Shown here piece by piece: positions 37,057-48,240 of a stretch of DNA of 64,000 nucleotides. The notes under the pieces are model-generated. The model was not told the origin of the DNA. It searched no databases and saw nothing but the letters and a program-made list of their open reading frames with translations. This DNA is from Solenopsis invicta (Eukaryota > Arthropoda > Insecta > Hymenoptera > Formicidae). The stretch spans positions 11,767,306 to 11,831,305 of the forward strand of contig NC_052677.1 of NCBI RefSeq assembly GCF_016802725.1, given 5' to 3'. Within the stretch, counting starts at the first letter, position 1, and the number at the start of each line of letters is the position of its first letter. A program made the position numbers and the translations under genes.

Positions 37057-40000
37057 CGCTCTACCGTCTGTTAAGTTTAGGATTTTTCCGTCCGCGTTTT
37101 ATTCCCACCTCGTCGTCGTCGTCGTCGCGATTGCGATGGTTGACGCAATCCGTCGTGCTACCGGGGTAATGTTTCCGAGACGCGGTTCCCCAAGGTCGGC
37201 GAGAAATAATGCCTCACACTCCTCTTTTGCATTTGGTTCACGAAAATTGTTTAAAAAAAAAAAAAAAAAAAACCGAACAACGCTGGTCGACAATTGGTCG
37301 TTAAGCCGTGTAATTTCCATCTCAGCCGAATGATGGACGCATCCCAGAACTGTCGAGTCAGTCAGCTTGATTCCTCTCTAATTAATTACATCAATTATCG
37401 CAGAGGCTTCGGCCAGAATTCGCGTCACGGATCGAGCGGCGTTCGCAGGGTGTTTATGCAAGCGAATTTTGTAAAAAAGAATTGCCGCATTTTCCAGGAA
37501 TTTTCATTCAAAGATAAGATTGGAGAATTTTTTTTTATGCGTTGCAGCTTTAAAATAAAGTTTATTACATTTCGTTTATCTCTCACTGTTCCTCAATCGT
37601 AGACTTATAAAAAAAAAAATACATAAAAATTTTAAATAATAAACCTTTAAAAAATTCTGAAAAATAATTTTGTTGGAGAAGAGACGGGATTTAGAATTAA
37701 AAATTTTCTCTCCAACAAAATACAAGGAAAATTCCTCATTTTCGAGGATGAAGAACAAATTTCCTGAAAATACCGGGATTTCCCCGTTTTCTCCCGGCTA
37801 CAAACGCCCCCGCTACGCGTTAATTTCCGCACGTCTATTGGAGATTTTACGCGGATTTTGAGTGAAAGAAAATGCGCGCTGTCAAGAGTCGAAGGATCAC
37901 GTGAGTGCGAGAGGTAAGAGGAACGAGGGGATTTAAAAGCGATATAATCTCAGCGGACTTACCCTCCTCCGCGTTCAGGTCTGAAAACTTGATGCCGCCA
38001 CTGAAATGGAAAGAAAGCAGACAGCAGATATGAGACAATTGCGTAGACACACACACACGCGCGCGCGCTACAACGCGAGCGTTTGTTAATTGAGTTTAAT
38101 CGAAACAACGTTTGCAAACACAATTGCGACGCTAGGACGGTCTTAAATATCTCGCAGCTGCGAACTGCAGCGGCAATTGAAGGAGCTTGTCACGCGGACT
38201 ATCTGAAACGTCTCTTTGCACCACAGTGCTTATTTCTCTTGAAATAGAGAATCAATGTGCAAACTCATGGTAAGCGTTCTAAGAGACGCCCGCCGAGCGA
38301 TCTTGAAGTTTTCTTTGCGTAGCTTTTCAAGTTACTTCGCTCATTTGACATTTTACTTCCCGCGAGCTTTGTTCCGCAAATTTTTTTTTTTTTTTTTCTT
38401 CAACGTAACAATCGATTACTTGATTGAACGAGAGTGAGGGCGAACGGCTTTATTTCAATCTTCAGAAATTCCCGTTAAGGACGTATCGGACAATACAGTC
38501 TCCGGGAGGTAAATCAAATTTGGAAATGTGTTTAATAAATCTACACTTGAAACAAACTGTATACATATGAAGGTTACGTAAATAAAATTATATTTTTGCA
38601 GTTTATTCACTTGATTTGTTATTAGAAATTAAATTATTTTTCACAACATTAGCAAAAATCTCGATTTTTTTTTCGTGTAAGTACTTTAAGTATTCAAGAT
38701 GATTCGTACAAAGTTTTATTGTGATTGTCTGTTTAATTATATAAGTAAATCAATTTTATTTACTTCACAGAACTGATCTCCGCGCCGCAATAAAACTTTG
38801 CGTAAATCATCTTGAGTATTTTAAGTAATTGAATTTAAAAAAATTTAGACTTTTTTTCATTATTTCATTGTTGATTATATTTTCATTGGAGCACACGTCT
38901 ACTTCTTATTGAAACAATTTTATATCCAGCTAGAAAGTCGCCGCTAAATTTTTTCTACTATCTTCAAACAATATAAAATAATCTGTAATTTTTTTATTAT
39001 TCTCTATGAATTCTCAATCTTCGATTGATTGAAAGAAAAAAATTAATGAATTTATGAACAAATCTGTAATTAGTTACGCTAATCAGAGATTGAAAATTAT
39101 TTATAATCACAAATAATTTTCAATTACAGATCGTTCATAAATTCATTTTTTTTTCTTTCAATCAATCAAAGATACAAAATTATTTATGAGTATGAATACC
39201 AGCCTCAATTTTTTGAGAAATGTCCTATACATCCTTAACCCTGCAATGCGTAAAATACGCGCGTATACACACGCAAATTTGCGGGACTAATTCCGTGCGT
39301 ATCTTCGTGGTATTCCCTGTAAAGTTTCGACAATTTTTAAAATCAGTCTACTTCTCTGCCATATCTCCAATTTTAATCTTCCAAGATTATCTCCCGATCT
39401 ATTTTGGTTCTTGAAATCGCTTCATCGTAAGGGCATTCCAGGGTTAATTCGAAAGAAAACCGTCCGAGGGTGACTCTCGTTCCAATTCTTCTCTCTTTGT
39501 CTTTCTCTCTCGTTTTTTATCTCTCTTTTTTTTTTTTTTGTAAACTTGTGATCGTATAATTGCATACCTGAGCAGCACGGTCGCTGTCTCGGGGACACGG
39601 AACACCTGAAAAAGAAGACAACCACCGCTCTATCGAATCCAAAACGAAGGGTAAGAGCCCCCCGAAACTAGATCGCGTTATCGTCTCTCTCTCTCTTTCT
39701 CTCTCTCACTCTCTCTTTTCGAAATCTTTCTTGCGCGCTATACTACAATTCGCAAGAAAACTAATTTATGTATCTTTTCATTTAGGACAACTTAAAGAAC
39801 ATTGTTGTCGCAATATTTCCTTTTTCTCGAGAAGAAGGACTCGACATTAAATCGATCGGAGGAAGTACACGTTCCGCAAAGCTCGTGCTATTATTCAGTA
39901 TCATTTAGTATCAACCTCTACACGCAATTACGACTCGCCATGTGGCTAAGGCAGAGACCCTCACCCTCCCCGAGAGGGAGACGAGCTACGGAAAGAAAGA

Positions 40001-43000
40001 AAAGCTACATTATGCCATAATGCGTTATCCTTGACTCGAATTATCGTGCAGCACGCGATAACCGAACGATTTCTGCAAGACACGGTAGACTCTATGCAGA
40101 ATGATAATCATCCCCTTCGCGGCTATACCATCGACAACGAGCAACCCGGTGTACGTGAGGTATATACTGTACGGCATCTGTCGAATCGAATCTAACGTGG
40201 AATCGAGCGAGCGCGTCGCTCGCTCAGAGAGAAATGCAAAAAAGTCAGTTAGGGGGCGAGGGGGTAGATTCGCAAAAAAACGGAGATATCTCCGTTTTTT
40301 TTTGTTTTTCTCTCTGTCTCTTTCTTTCTCCCTCTCCCGCGGAAACTTCTTGCTTTCGTAGATCGAAGGGCTTTACCTACCTTCCAGCCCATGTTTTCGA
40401 AGAAGGTGCACAGCCTGGTCTGTCCGGTTGTCTTGCCACCGCATGGTCCTGCAATCGCAAACACATGTGTTAGACAGGCTGCTCGGAAAAAGTTTTCGCG
40501 ATATCGAGGCTGGGAATAGCGCTCATTTGCTACGACAACAATGCACCTAACGCAATTGTCATTTCTAAAATGTCTGCAAAAAAAAAGAAATTTTGCTGAG
40601 AATTTAATGCATCGAATAAAGAGCTAATAGATTTATTTTTATTCTTTTATAATCAGTAGATCAACTCGTTACACCAGAGTGTTTAAAAATGTTGTAAAAT
40701 TTCAGTGCGCGGCTCTAGCAATTGTTTAAACAATTCGGACATCGTGTCGTGTTATAATTTTTCCATCGTTGGATCCATTCCACTTTTGTTCGACGTCAAA
40801 GGAAATGCTTTTGGCGGTTATTCAACTATTTCAAATTTCATAATATAGTTGATAGTTACTCATTCTAATTATGTTCAATTTGTCAGCGTTCAACTCACGA
40901 TGTGTGGCCTAACATTTATTTTTTAGTACATCTTTCCTGATCGTTTTATTTTTATTTCATAACTTTTATCAGTTTATATCAATAGTTTTAATCAAATCAA
41001 AACGTTCGTGACGTTAATATAATTTCTTTTCTGTGTTTATTCTGCGAAATTTGAATCACACAATGCTGTATTGAAATTTCTTAGAATAAACACAGGAGAA
41101 AGTTATTATCAACTCAACAATATTCTCATATTCTCATAGCAAGAGTATAAAATCTTCTTGAAAGACTTTGATAAATATGAAGAATATATTGTCTAAAATA
41201 AAATCTTGTTTTTCTAGACTGAGAAAAAAATTTGTTGGGAAACTAAAGTATTTATCAAAATCTTCTTGAATGACTTTGATAAATATCAAGAATTGTCTAA
41301 AAAAAATCTTCTTTTTCTACCCTGAGAAAAAAATTTGCTAAAAAACTAAAATATTTAGCCCGATACGTTCATTTAAATATTGATATGGTTTAATTGAATT
41401 TAAAAAACTTGAATGGTTTTGATATGAATGAACTGTATCTTTTTCGTGCAACTAAATAATTATTGAATCAACCCCCTCCCCCTCCTCATGTTTAGTTAAC
41501 TAATCGTTACTTAGAGACTATGGGATATATATTTTAATTCTTCAACAAATTTTTTTCTCCGTGTAAAAAAGCTAATGCGTTCGTTGTATTTTTATTGCGT
41601 AGAGAAAAAAATTCTGTTTTTTGAATACATGTAGAATATTTTTTAGACAGGCGACTTGCTTACATGATGAAACAAAATTCTTCATGCAAGCAAGTTATGT
41701 CCGTTTAAGATTATCAAATTCTTTCAAGAAAATTTTTATACTCCTGCTTATATGTATATGAGAATATGATTGTTGATTTGATACTAATTCTTTTTCTGTG
41801 AACGTTAATTTATTTATTCAAGTAACTCGTTGCCAGCCTTTTATACATCCAATCTTTTTGTATAAGATTTTAATGATTCAAAGCATTCAAACTGGAAAAC
41901 TTTGATTTTCAAGTTACGTCGTCGTAGCAAATGAGACGACGTGGACCGCGTGAAACTTTTACTCTATGATATCACCATCTCTCCCTTTGCCTTTCTTTCG
42001 TTACGTAAAATAACCGATGGGCGTATGAAAAGGCAGACGCCAATAAAAGTCAAATTGAACGTAATTGGCGCGCGCCGGCGCGGCCATTAATTCGTCGCGA
42101 CGTTATGCATCGTGCTCGTTATGCGTCGAGATAGCAGTGGCGAATTTCAGCCCACCGTGACCCGATCCCGAAATAAATCATTGCGATCGCAAAGATCCAG
42201 CGTCTAAAAAAAATTCCCGATTTACCCCGAATTTCTCCTAAAGACTAATCTAATCTAATCTAATCCAACGGCCGACCCCTTATCACGAAACTAAGCGGAA
42301 CGGAAATCATTGATCCTCCATGTCCTTTACGTAAAAATTGAAATGCTGCGAAATTTTTTTTTCTCCGCGCGATAAAAATACAACAAACATGTAAACTTTT
42401 TTTAAAAACACAAAAATTCTTTTTCAGATAATTCTTCGTCTCGCGACAAAGCTCGGGAGAGTCTCGTGGATAATCTCGTTGGAATTGTATTTAGTGTCTA
42501 AATGAAGTTCAGAATCTTCAAGAAGAGTATCTTATTTCCCCTCGGTTTATCTTGAGCTGTGTCATCTTCGCGATCGCATGAAGATTAAATCTCTGACGAG
42601 GTAAAACGAGGCACGTTCCTCTCTCTCAAGGTTCTCCTATATATTAGAACATTGAAAACAGAGTTTGGTAATAATAATTAAACCTAGATAACGGTCATTA
42701 ATTAGTGAAATAGTTTTAATTAAATATTCAGTCAATGTAACTAAATATTTAACAATATTTAGTAACTCTGTTTATAGAGTAATTGATTCCCTATAGGAAG
42801 TAATATAGTAAAAATATAAATAAAAATATAAGATAGTAAAAATATAAGAATTTTAAAATAACGTTTTTTTTAATATAAAAAAAATTAATATTTCGTATTT
42901 CCAATTTTTTTTATAGTAGTAGACAGCGTATAGTTTTTTTATTGGTATAACGCGTTTTCCTTACATACAGTAAATGATACTTGAAATTAAGTTTGAATAA

Positions 43001-46000
43001 ATATATAGAATAGATATTATTTATATATCCTAAATAAATCAATTAACAAATTAAATTTTATTTTGTTTCTAAAAAATGCAGATTCATATAGAAATTAATT
43101 AAATATTATTGATAGAGTCACTGAACATTTGATTATATTAATCAAATATTTGAATAAAATTATTTCATCGAAGCTTGATTAGTATTATCAAACTCTTTCA
43201 GCGTAATCGAGCAATTTAAGTTTCGTTACGTTACTCCACGTTTTGCAATTCTCGCAACGTCACGGAACGCCGGATTGTCAGTGACAATTTTCGCTGCCCG
43301 TCAAAAGATAAAGCGTTAATAACGATAACGACGGATCAAACAAAGCTATCTATAGCGCCTGCCTGCGAATAAATCGCGACGTAACTTCCGCTTTTTATCT
43401 ACTGAATTGATAAAACAAACATAAGAAATATTGTTTATCGAGGTCGAAGAAAAATAACCAGTGACTCATGACAACGTGGATGGTCTGAGAAAAGCGCGTC
43501 CGGTCTCGATATTCCGCAATGCATTTCACATCTGGCTATCGCCAGTAAACAATGAGTAACATCGACGATTTAGTCTCATCGATGAGGGGACTTTCATACT
43601 GTAGAAGCTTGCTCTTTTTCCTACCCGAGACACATCGAACTTCTCGCAACAGTTTATTCTCTTTCTTCTTCTTTTCTTTTCATATTAGAGTGCAGAAAAA
43701 AGAGCAAACCTATAATACAATACATAAAGGAGTTCAATGGAGAGTTGAGTGAAACAATGCCAATTAAATATTGGATTATTGTAACCGGAAATAATTTCAC
43801 TTTTCCAGTGACACAATTGACTATTTGAAACAAGAGCTGAGAAGAACTACTTTTTAAAATTTGCTTGAACATATAAATTTATTTCAGTGAAACAAATCTT
43901 GATTTAAACACAACGAAATAAAATTTTATTTCCAGCAAATAGACCAATTAATAAAAAAAGAAAAAAAAATGAAATACGTTTCATAGAAATGTATATTCCG
44001 TTATCACAATCAAATTTTTTTTACAAACAAATAAATATCGAAGAAAATGCTAAACAAAAAAAAAATGTTACACTGAGAAGAAAAAGAAATATTCAGATGA
44101 AGCAAATTGCTTACTTGCTAATTATTTAGAAAAGTAAAATTATTTTTAGTTACATTCATCGAATATTTAATTGGCATTATTTCGCTCGACAATTAGGTAG
44201 CTATTACCAAACTCTTTTTTTTTCAGTGTATGCGGAAGGAGGATGAATAAAAAAATAATACAACAAATCACACGCGAGCGATGCGAACAATGAAGGCAAC
44301 GAGTGGGGGATAAAATTTTATCCGACGGGGTTAGACGAAAATTTATGCGAACAAAGCCCGAGAGACTCTTCTCTCTCGGGTCACCCGGTACAGTTGTGAC
44401 CGCGTGTCCCTGCGTGGCGCGTGGAATCGATCGACATCCGCGCGTGGCTACGATAACGAACGTTGCAAAATGTTGCAAGGGGAACGGACGGCAAGAGACA
44501 GTGCGGCGCGGCGAAGAGGCCGCACGAACGGCGAGATGAACCGCGTCGCAGAGTCATTTACAGAGGAAAAAAAAAGTTCGATACGACGAATAAAATTTGC
44601 GGTACTACCTTCAAATTTAATTAAGCTAATTCCGGCTTGTAATAAAAAATAATCTTAACTAATTTTTTTTTTGGGGTCGATTAGGTTTCTAATTCAAGTA
44701 TTTACGTATGTTTAAGTTGAATTTATAAATATTTGAACTGTAGAAATTTAATCAAGCCACAGTTGGAAAAATTGTATTGAATTTGACATAAATCACATGT
44801 GCCAAACGGTCCACTACAAATTCTGTGTTAATTTGACACAATCTGGACGTGTTAAATGATAACATTAATTACACATAAATATGTTCATTACTTACTTAAC
44901 ACAAAAACTTTAACCAGCAGATTGTTTTTACAAAAATACACAAAATTTCCAACAGAGTGCAACAATTGATTTACTCAAGTTAATTATTTTTCTCTTTTTC
45001 CATTGAAGCTTCCTTTCCCAGAATTCCGAGCGGTATCTCATTCTGTCGAATGATACGAGTTCTTAAACGGCCTTGAATTGAAATTATCATCCATTCGAAA
45101 TAATGCGAATAAAGTGTGCACTCCGCACTTTCTCCAGAGATAAAGATAAATCTCCGCTGCTCCTACTTCGCTCTCCGTCGTCAGTATCGTTTTTAAAACG
45201 CGTCTCCGGCGGCATTCTCTGGAAGAGCGCCAGAGCTTCGTTACATTGAAATTCAATTATATACGAAAAAGTTACATTGAATTAAATTTCGACTGTATTG
45301 AAAGCGCGCGGGGGAGATGCGCCCGAAACTCCGCACGGACAGAAAAGTTCTTTCGCTCTTTCGTACTCGGCAATTAGCGTGCCTCTCTCTCTCTCTCTTC
45401 CTCCCTTTCTCAACCACGGATTTCCGATTCTCGTTACTTGATCCACGAGAACGAGAAGAAACGCGAGCGGCCGCACACACCACGTGCGTCCGTCACGGTC
45501 GGCGCGGGAAAAACGCCTCTGCGAAAATCCCGCCTCCTCTCGTGCGTAATATAAGATTGCATAATAATCCTCACGCGCGTTCTATTCTCGCGTCGTCCTA
45601 ACCGGTGTTCGCGGGCACGAAAGTCACGAGGCGATCGTCCTCGGAACGAGACAGAGATTTAAAAAGAAAAGAAGAAAGGGGAGAGGGAGATACACGACGA
45701 CAGTGCATCACGTACGGAGAAGAAGGCTATACCTGAGGAAACTTGGCGCAAGCAGCTGGAGTGGAAACGGGAATGTTCTTGAGCGAAGCACGTGCTTCGC
45801 CGTTGAATCTCGTGTACATCTAATTTTTTTCTTTTTTTTTTTAAATTGCATTTTACTGTGCAAAAAAAAGGAGTGTTCGAACGCTTAAGTTTGATCTCGG
45901 TGCGATGTATAGTAAATGGTAATTCCTTCTGATTTCGCGAATTTTCACCCGGAAGAATGATTCTCGATTACGTATACGGGCACGAAACACCTTCCTTCTG

Positions 46001-47560
46001 CGTATCTGTCTATCTATTACTGCGCAGGAAATCGATTTAATCGGAACGTTCGCTCGATTTCATTAAAATACATGAATATACATCGCCAAGTAATATCGCG
46101 CGGCGGCCGGAAGTTTTTGCGTAAAGCCGACGGATTAATCGAAATACGCCAACGGACTTAAATGGTGCTTTAAAGCGCTGTACGTGGCTTAAAGTGCACC
46201 GAGGAAAAAAAAGTTGTTAACCTGACTGAATTTTTCACCTCGATTAAATTTCTTCGGCTCAAATATTTTATGTATTTAAGTCAAATACATAAAATACTTG
46301 AACTGAAGGAATTTAACAGAGTTGAAGAATTTAGTAGAGTTAACAATTTCTTTTTTTCTCAGTGTACGAAGGTTATTTTAATCCGGAGTTAATTCGACTA
46401 AATTTTTCGACTCGATTAAATTTCTTCAGTTCAAGTATTTTCTGTGCAATATTTAAGTTAAATATTTATATAGTTATATGCTTAAACTGAAGTTCAAGTG
46501 TTTTATGTAATTTAACAGTAAGTCAAGTACATAAAAATACTGAAAAAATTTAATCCAGTTGAATTTAGTCAAGTTAACAATTTTTTTTCTTTTCTGCGCG
46601 AAGATTATTTTAATTCGCAGTTAACTCGACTAAATTTTTCGAATCGATTAAATTTCTTCAGTTTAAATATTTTATGTGCAATTAAATTAAATATATATAT
46701 ATAGTTATATGCTTAAACTGAAGTTCAAGTGTTTTATGTATTTAATAGTAAGTCAAGTACATAAAAATACTTGAACTGGAAAAATTTAATCCAGTTGAAT
46801 TTAAACAAATTAACAATTTTTTTTCTTAGTGCGCAAAAATTATTTTAATCCGCAGTTAACTTGATTAAAATTCTTCAAGCTCAAATATTTAAATTAAAGT
46901 TACATGTAGTCAAGTTTAATATATATAATTGTTTAAACTGAATTTTAAGTATTTTATGTATTTAAATCACACACACACACACACACATACTTAAACTGAA
47001 GAAATTTAATCGAGTTGAAAAAAATTTCGTCGAGTTAACAACTTTTCTTTCTCAGTGCGCGTACACGAGCGGGTTTAAAAAATAGACCGAGAGGTAAACG
47101 TGGTGGCGAATTTTACATATTTATGTAAAACAGACCGAGGTAAGTGCCGCTCGTGCCACCGTCGAGATTCTCGCAAATTCGTGCGGGGTGATAAGAGAGA
47201 TCCCTGTGAAACTGTCCTATACGAGAGATATCAGCACGCGAGAAAACGGACGTTCCCTCGCACCAAGTGCACGAAATATGTAGATTACAAGAAAAGGAAA
47301 AAAAAAAATCAATGGAAGACTCGTGCTCACGCCGCATGCTTACGCACTCCAGATTCGTTCTAGCTGTCCCGGTGATTAGAGGGAGCTTCACGATTGGACG
47401 GGGGATGAAACCCAGGACGCGCGACCCATGCTAAATAATCTACTCCAGCTCAGAAGTTGACGCGCGAGGGGAGGGAAAGGGAGGCGGGGGACGCGACATG
47501 TACCCCTGGTCGTTACGTACCTCCGGTCAGCACTAACTTGTACACGCGTTTCTGATCCAT
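29410..47560 (-). CDS. ttd14: TTD14 (TRPL translocation defect protein 14), nucleotide-binding protein, 507 aa
   Basis: Ten coding exons on the minus strand: 47560-47521, 40448-40381, 39605-39568, 38000-37963, 32449-32321, 32238-32166, 31541-31141, 30910-30703, 30229-30048 and 29756-29410. They sum to 1524 nt with consistent phases and GT..AG introns. The protein starts MDQKRVYKLVLTGG. A P-loop, GPCGGKTT (residues 14-21), is split between exons 1 and 2. VFRVPETATVLL and SGGIKFSDLN follow, then LIICDRGAMDAS (92-103, Walker B-like). The second half (about 265-393), with IRRPKMCGQVIEVKTQL and RCRGLMLLETYTALTGDE, resembles a CYTH-type fold. The last exon is a variable polar tail (about 115 aa). 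In Drosophila, TTD14 binds GTP and phosphoinositide and is needed for light-dependent trafficking of the TRPL channel in photoreceptors. The length is close to the family size. The identification rests on recognising the conserved blocks, not on a search. Confidence 0.93.
30316..30405. repeat. Inverted repeat in ttd14 intron 8
   Basis: The left arm, with TTCGATATACAC and TGAAAATCTATAG, pairs with the right arm, with CTATAGATTTTAATG and ATATATCGGAA. It looks like a small foldback MITE remnant. Confidence 0.6.
33490..33634. mobile_element. Foldback MITE in ttd14 intron 4 (~145 bp)
   Basis: Nearly perfect palindrome: AAATATGTTATTAGGACCAT and onward from 33491 is matched by the reverse complement of the right end, GGTCCTAATAACATATTT, near 33633. 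Arms are about 60 bp. No coding capacity. Confidence 0.85.
36160..37460. other. CpG-rich segment inside ttd14 intron 4
   Basis: About 1.3 kb that is clearly richer in G+C and CpG than the rest of the intron, containing a CT microsatellite (37023-37054) and a 20-base A-run near 37252-37271. Several overlapping open frames of 80-200 codons occur on both strands, but they are low in complexity, rich in R and S or built from CT repeats, and not convincing. The segment may be a promoter-like or alternative first-exon region, which is inferred from composition only. Confidence 0.45.
37023..37054 (+). repeat. CT microsatellite
   Basis: Sixteen CT units in ttd14 intron 4. Confidence 0.95.
38678..38829. 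mobile_element. Degenerate foldback MITE in ttd14 intron 3
   Basis: AAGTACTTTAAGTATTCAAG followed by ATGATTCGTACAAAGTTTTATT pairs with the right arm AATAAAACTTTGCGTAAATC followed by ATCTTGAGTATTTTAAGTAATTG, with several mismatches. Confidence 0.65.
39018..39172. mobile_element. Foldback MITE in ttd14 intron 3 (~155 bp)
   Basis: The left arm has GATTGATTGAAAGAAAAAAA and AATGAATTTATGAAC. The right arm has GTTCATAAATTCATTTTT and TTTCTTTCAATCAATC. A second pair around ATCTGTAATT and AATTACAGAT lies closer to the centre. Confidence 0.75.
40274..40301. repeat. Perfect 28-bp palindrome next to ttd14 exon 2
   Basis: An A7 run, then CGGAGATATCTCCG (40281-40294), then a T7 run. It lies 80 bp downstream of exon 2 in the gene direction, inside intron 2. 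Confidence 0.8.
41151..41349 (+). repeat. Tandem duplication, ~108-bp period, in ttd14 intron 1
   Basis: AATCTTCTTGAA.GACTTTGATAAATAT at 41151 recurs at 41259. Each copy ends with CTGAGAAAAAAATTTG. The second copy is slightly shortened. Confidence 0.75.
41217..41567. mobile_element. Foldback element with GACTGAGAAAAA-type ends
   Basis: The left end GACTGAGAAAAAAATTTGTTG is mirrored by CAACAAATTTTTTTCTCCGTG at the right. Same family as the elements at 44071 and 46197. The tandem duplication above overlaps its left part. Confidence 0.55.
41601..41803. mobile_element. Degenerate foldback element with AGAGAAAAAAATT end
   Basis: AGAGAAAAAAATTCTG on the left and CTAATTCTTTTTCTGTG on the right are partly complementary. 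It also holds complementary GACTTGCTTACATG and CATGCAAGCAAG words. Confidence 0.45.
42246..42267 (+). repeat. TAATC pentanucleotide microsatellite
   Basis: About four tandem CTAAT/TAATC units in ttd14 intron 1. Confidence 0.8.
44071..44228. mobile_element. Tc1/mariner-like MITE with CACTGAG ends and TA target site (158 bp)
   Basis: The left end CACTGAGAAGAAAAAGAAAT is mirrored by CTCTTTTTTTTTCAGTG at the right. TA lies directly outside both ends (44069-44070 and 44229-44230). No coding capacity. Confidence 0.75.
44270..46140. other. CpG-rich patches in ttd14 intron 1
   Basis: Patches near 44270-44560 and 45100-46140 are richer in CpG than the intron around them, with a 9-bp stem hairpin near 44359 (CCCGAGAGA paired with TCTCTCGGG) and a CT run near 45382-45400. 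No frame here is supported as coding. They could be regulatory or unannotated 5' exons. Confidence 0.4.
46197..47057. mobile_element. Composite foldback array: four ~233-bp CACTGAG-type units in tandem
   Basis: The outer ends match as inverted repeats: CACCGAGGAAAAAAAAGTTG at the left, CAACTTTTCTTTCTCAGTG at the right. Inside, the end-plus-start joint (TTTCTCAGTG.CGAAGGTTATTTTAAT.CGCAGTTAA) recurs near 46366, 46601 and 46833, so units follow one another every 230-235 bp. Each unit holds GACTC/GATTAAATTTCTTCAG and its complement. This looks like a MITE that has been tandemly amplified in place. Confidence 0.7.
46967..46987 (+). repeat. CA microsatellite
   Basis: About ten CA units inside the composite foldback array. 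Confidence 0.9.
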
Positions 47561-47927
47561 CGCAGCGGTTCCACTTTTGCCCAAAATCGTTGCCTCTCTG
47601 CCTTCCTCCTCCTCCTCCTTCTCCTCCTCTATCCGTCGCCTTCTCAACCCTCACGCTGCTCGACGACGAGCCTTCCTCCGGGGGCGCCGGGGTGGTTGTT
47701 TCCTCCTCACTGACGGAGGGAGGGACGCCAAGGGTGGCGAATGTGCGACGCTCGAAGGCGGCGATGGTCGGTACTACATAAATACCTGGTGGCGCATCTC
47801 GGGTCGGCGGCGCGTGCTCGACCGCGTGCTCAGACGACGCATGGAAGAAACGGCGACGGGGGACCGGACTGCGAAACGAGGGCTGCCCACGGGCGCGAGC
47901 TGTTCTGCGATCCACCGACTGGCGAGC

Positions 47928-48005
<78 letters not shown>

Positions 48006-48240
48006 GCAGGTGTTCACGACCCTTTTCTCCGAGGTCGAGAGGGGTGGGCGGAGAGGAAATAACACGGCACCGTGAGTCTCGCGCGACACTGCTCGGGCGC
48101 ACAACAAACGTACGCACGTCCACCTCGTCTCGTAGCTCGAAAGCGTCTGAAGTGAGTTGCGCAGCTGGTCCCGTGAAGTCACGCGCGCTCTGTCGGAGCT
48201 GGCCGGAGCCGGAAGCGGCGCGGCGGTGCGCCGATAAATG
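47561..48240 (-). promoter_or_regulatory. Probable 5' UTR and promoter region of ttd14
   Basis: CpG-rich DNA directly upstream of the ttd14 start codon, containing a long CT/GA repeat. It is the least AT-rich stretch in the window. The transcription start cannot be placed. A 298-codon reverse frame passes through it, but it is a product of the GA repeat (RERERE...) and is not the ttd14 frame. Confidence 0.5.
47933..48002 (+). repeat. Long CT/GA microsatellite (about 35 units)
   Basis: Pure CT for about 70 bp. On the ttd14 strand it is a GA tract about 370 bp upstream of the start codon. Confidence 0.97.

Noticed and set aside
36728..37333. Overlapping forward frames of 144-201 codons
   Set aside because: CpG-rich, low-complexity and CT-repeat-derived peptides with no domain, inside a ttd14 intron.
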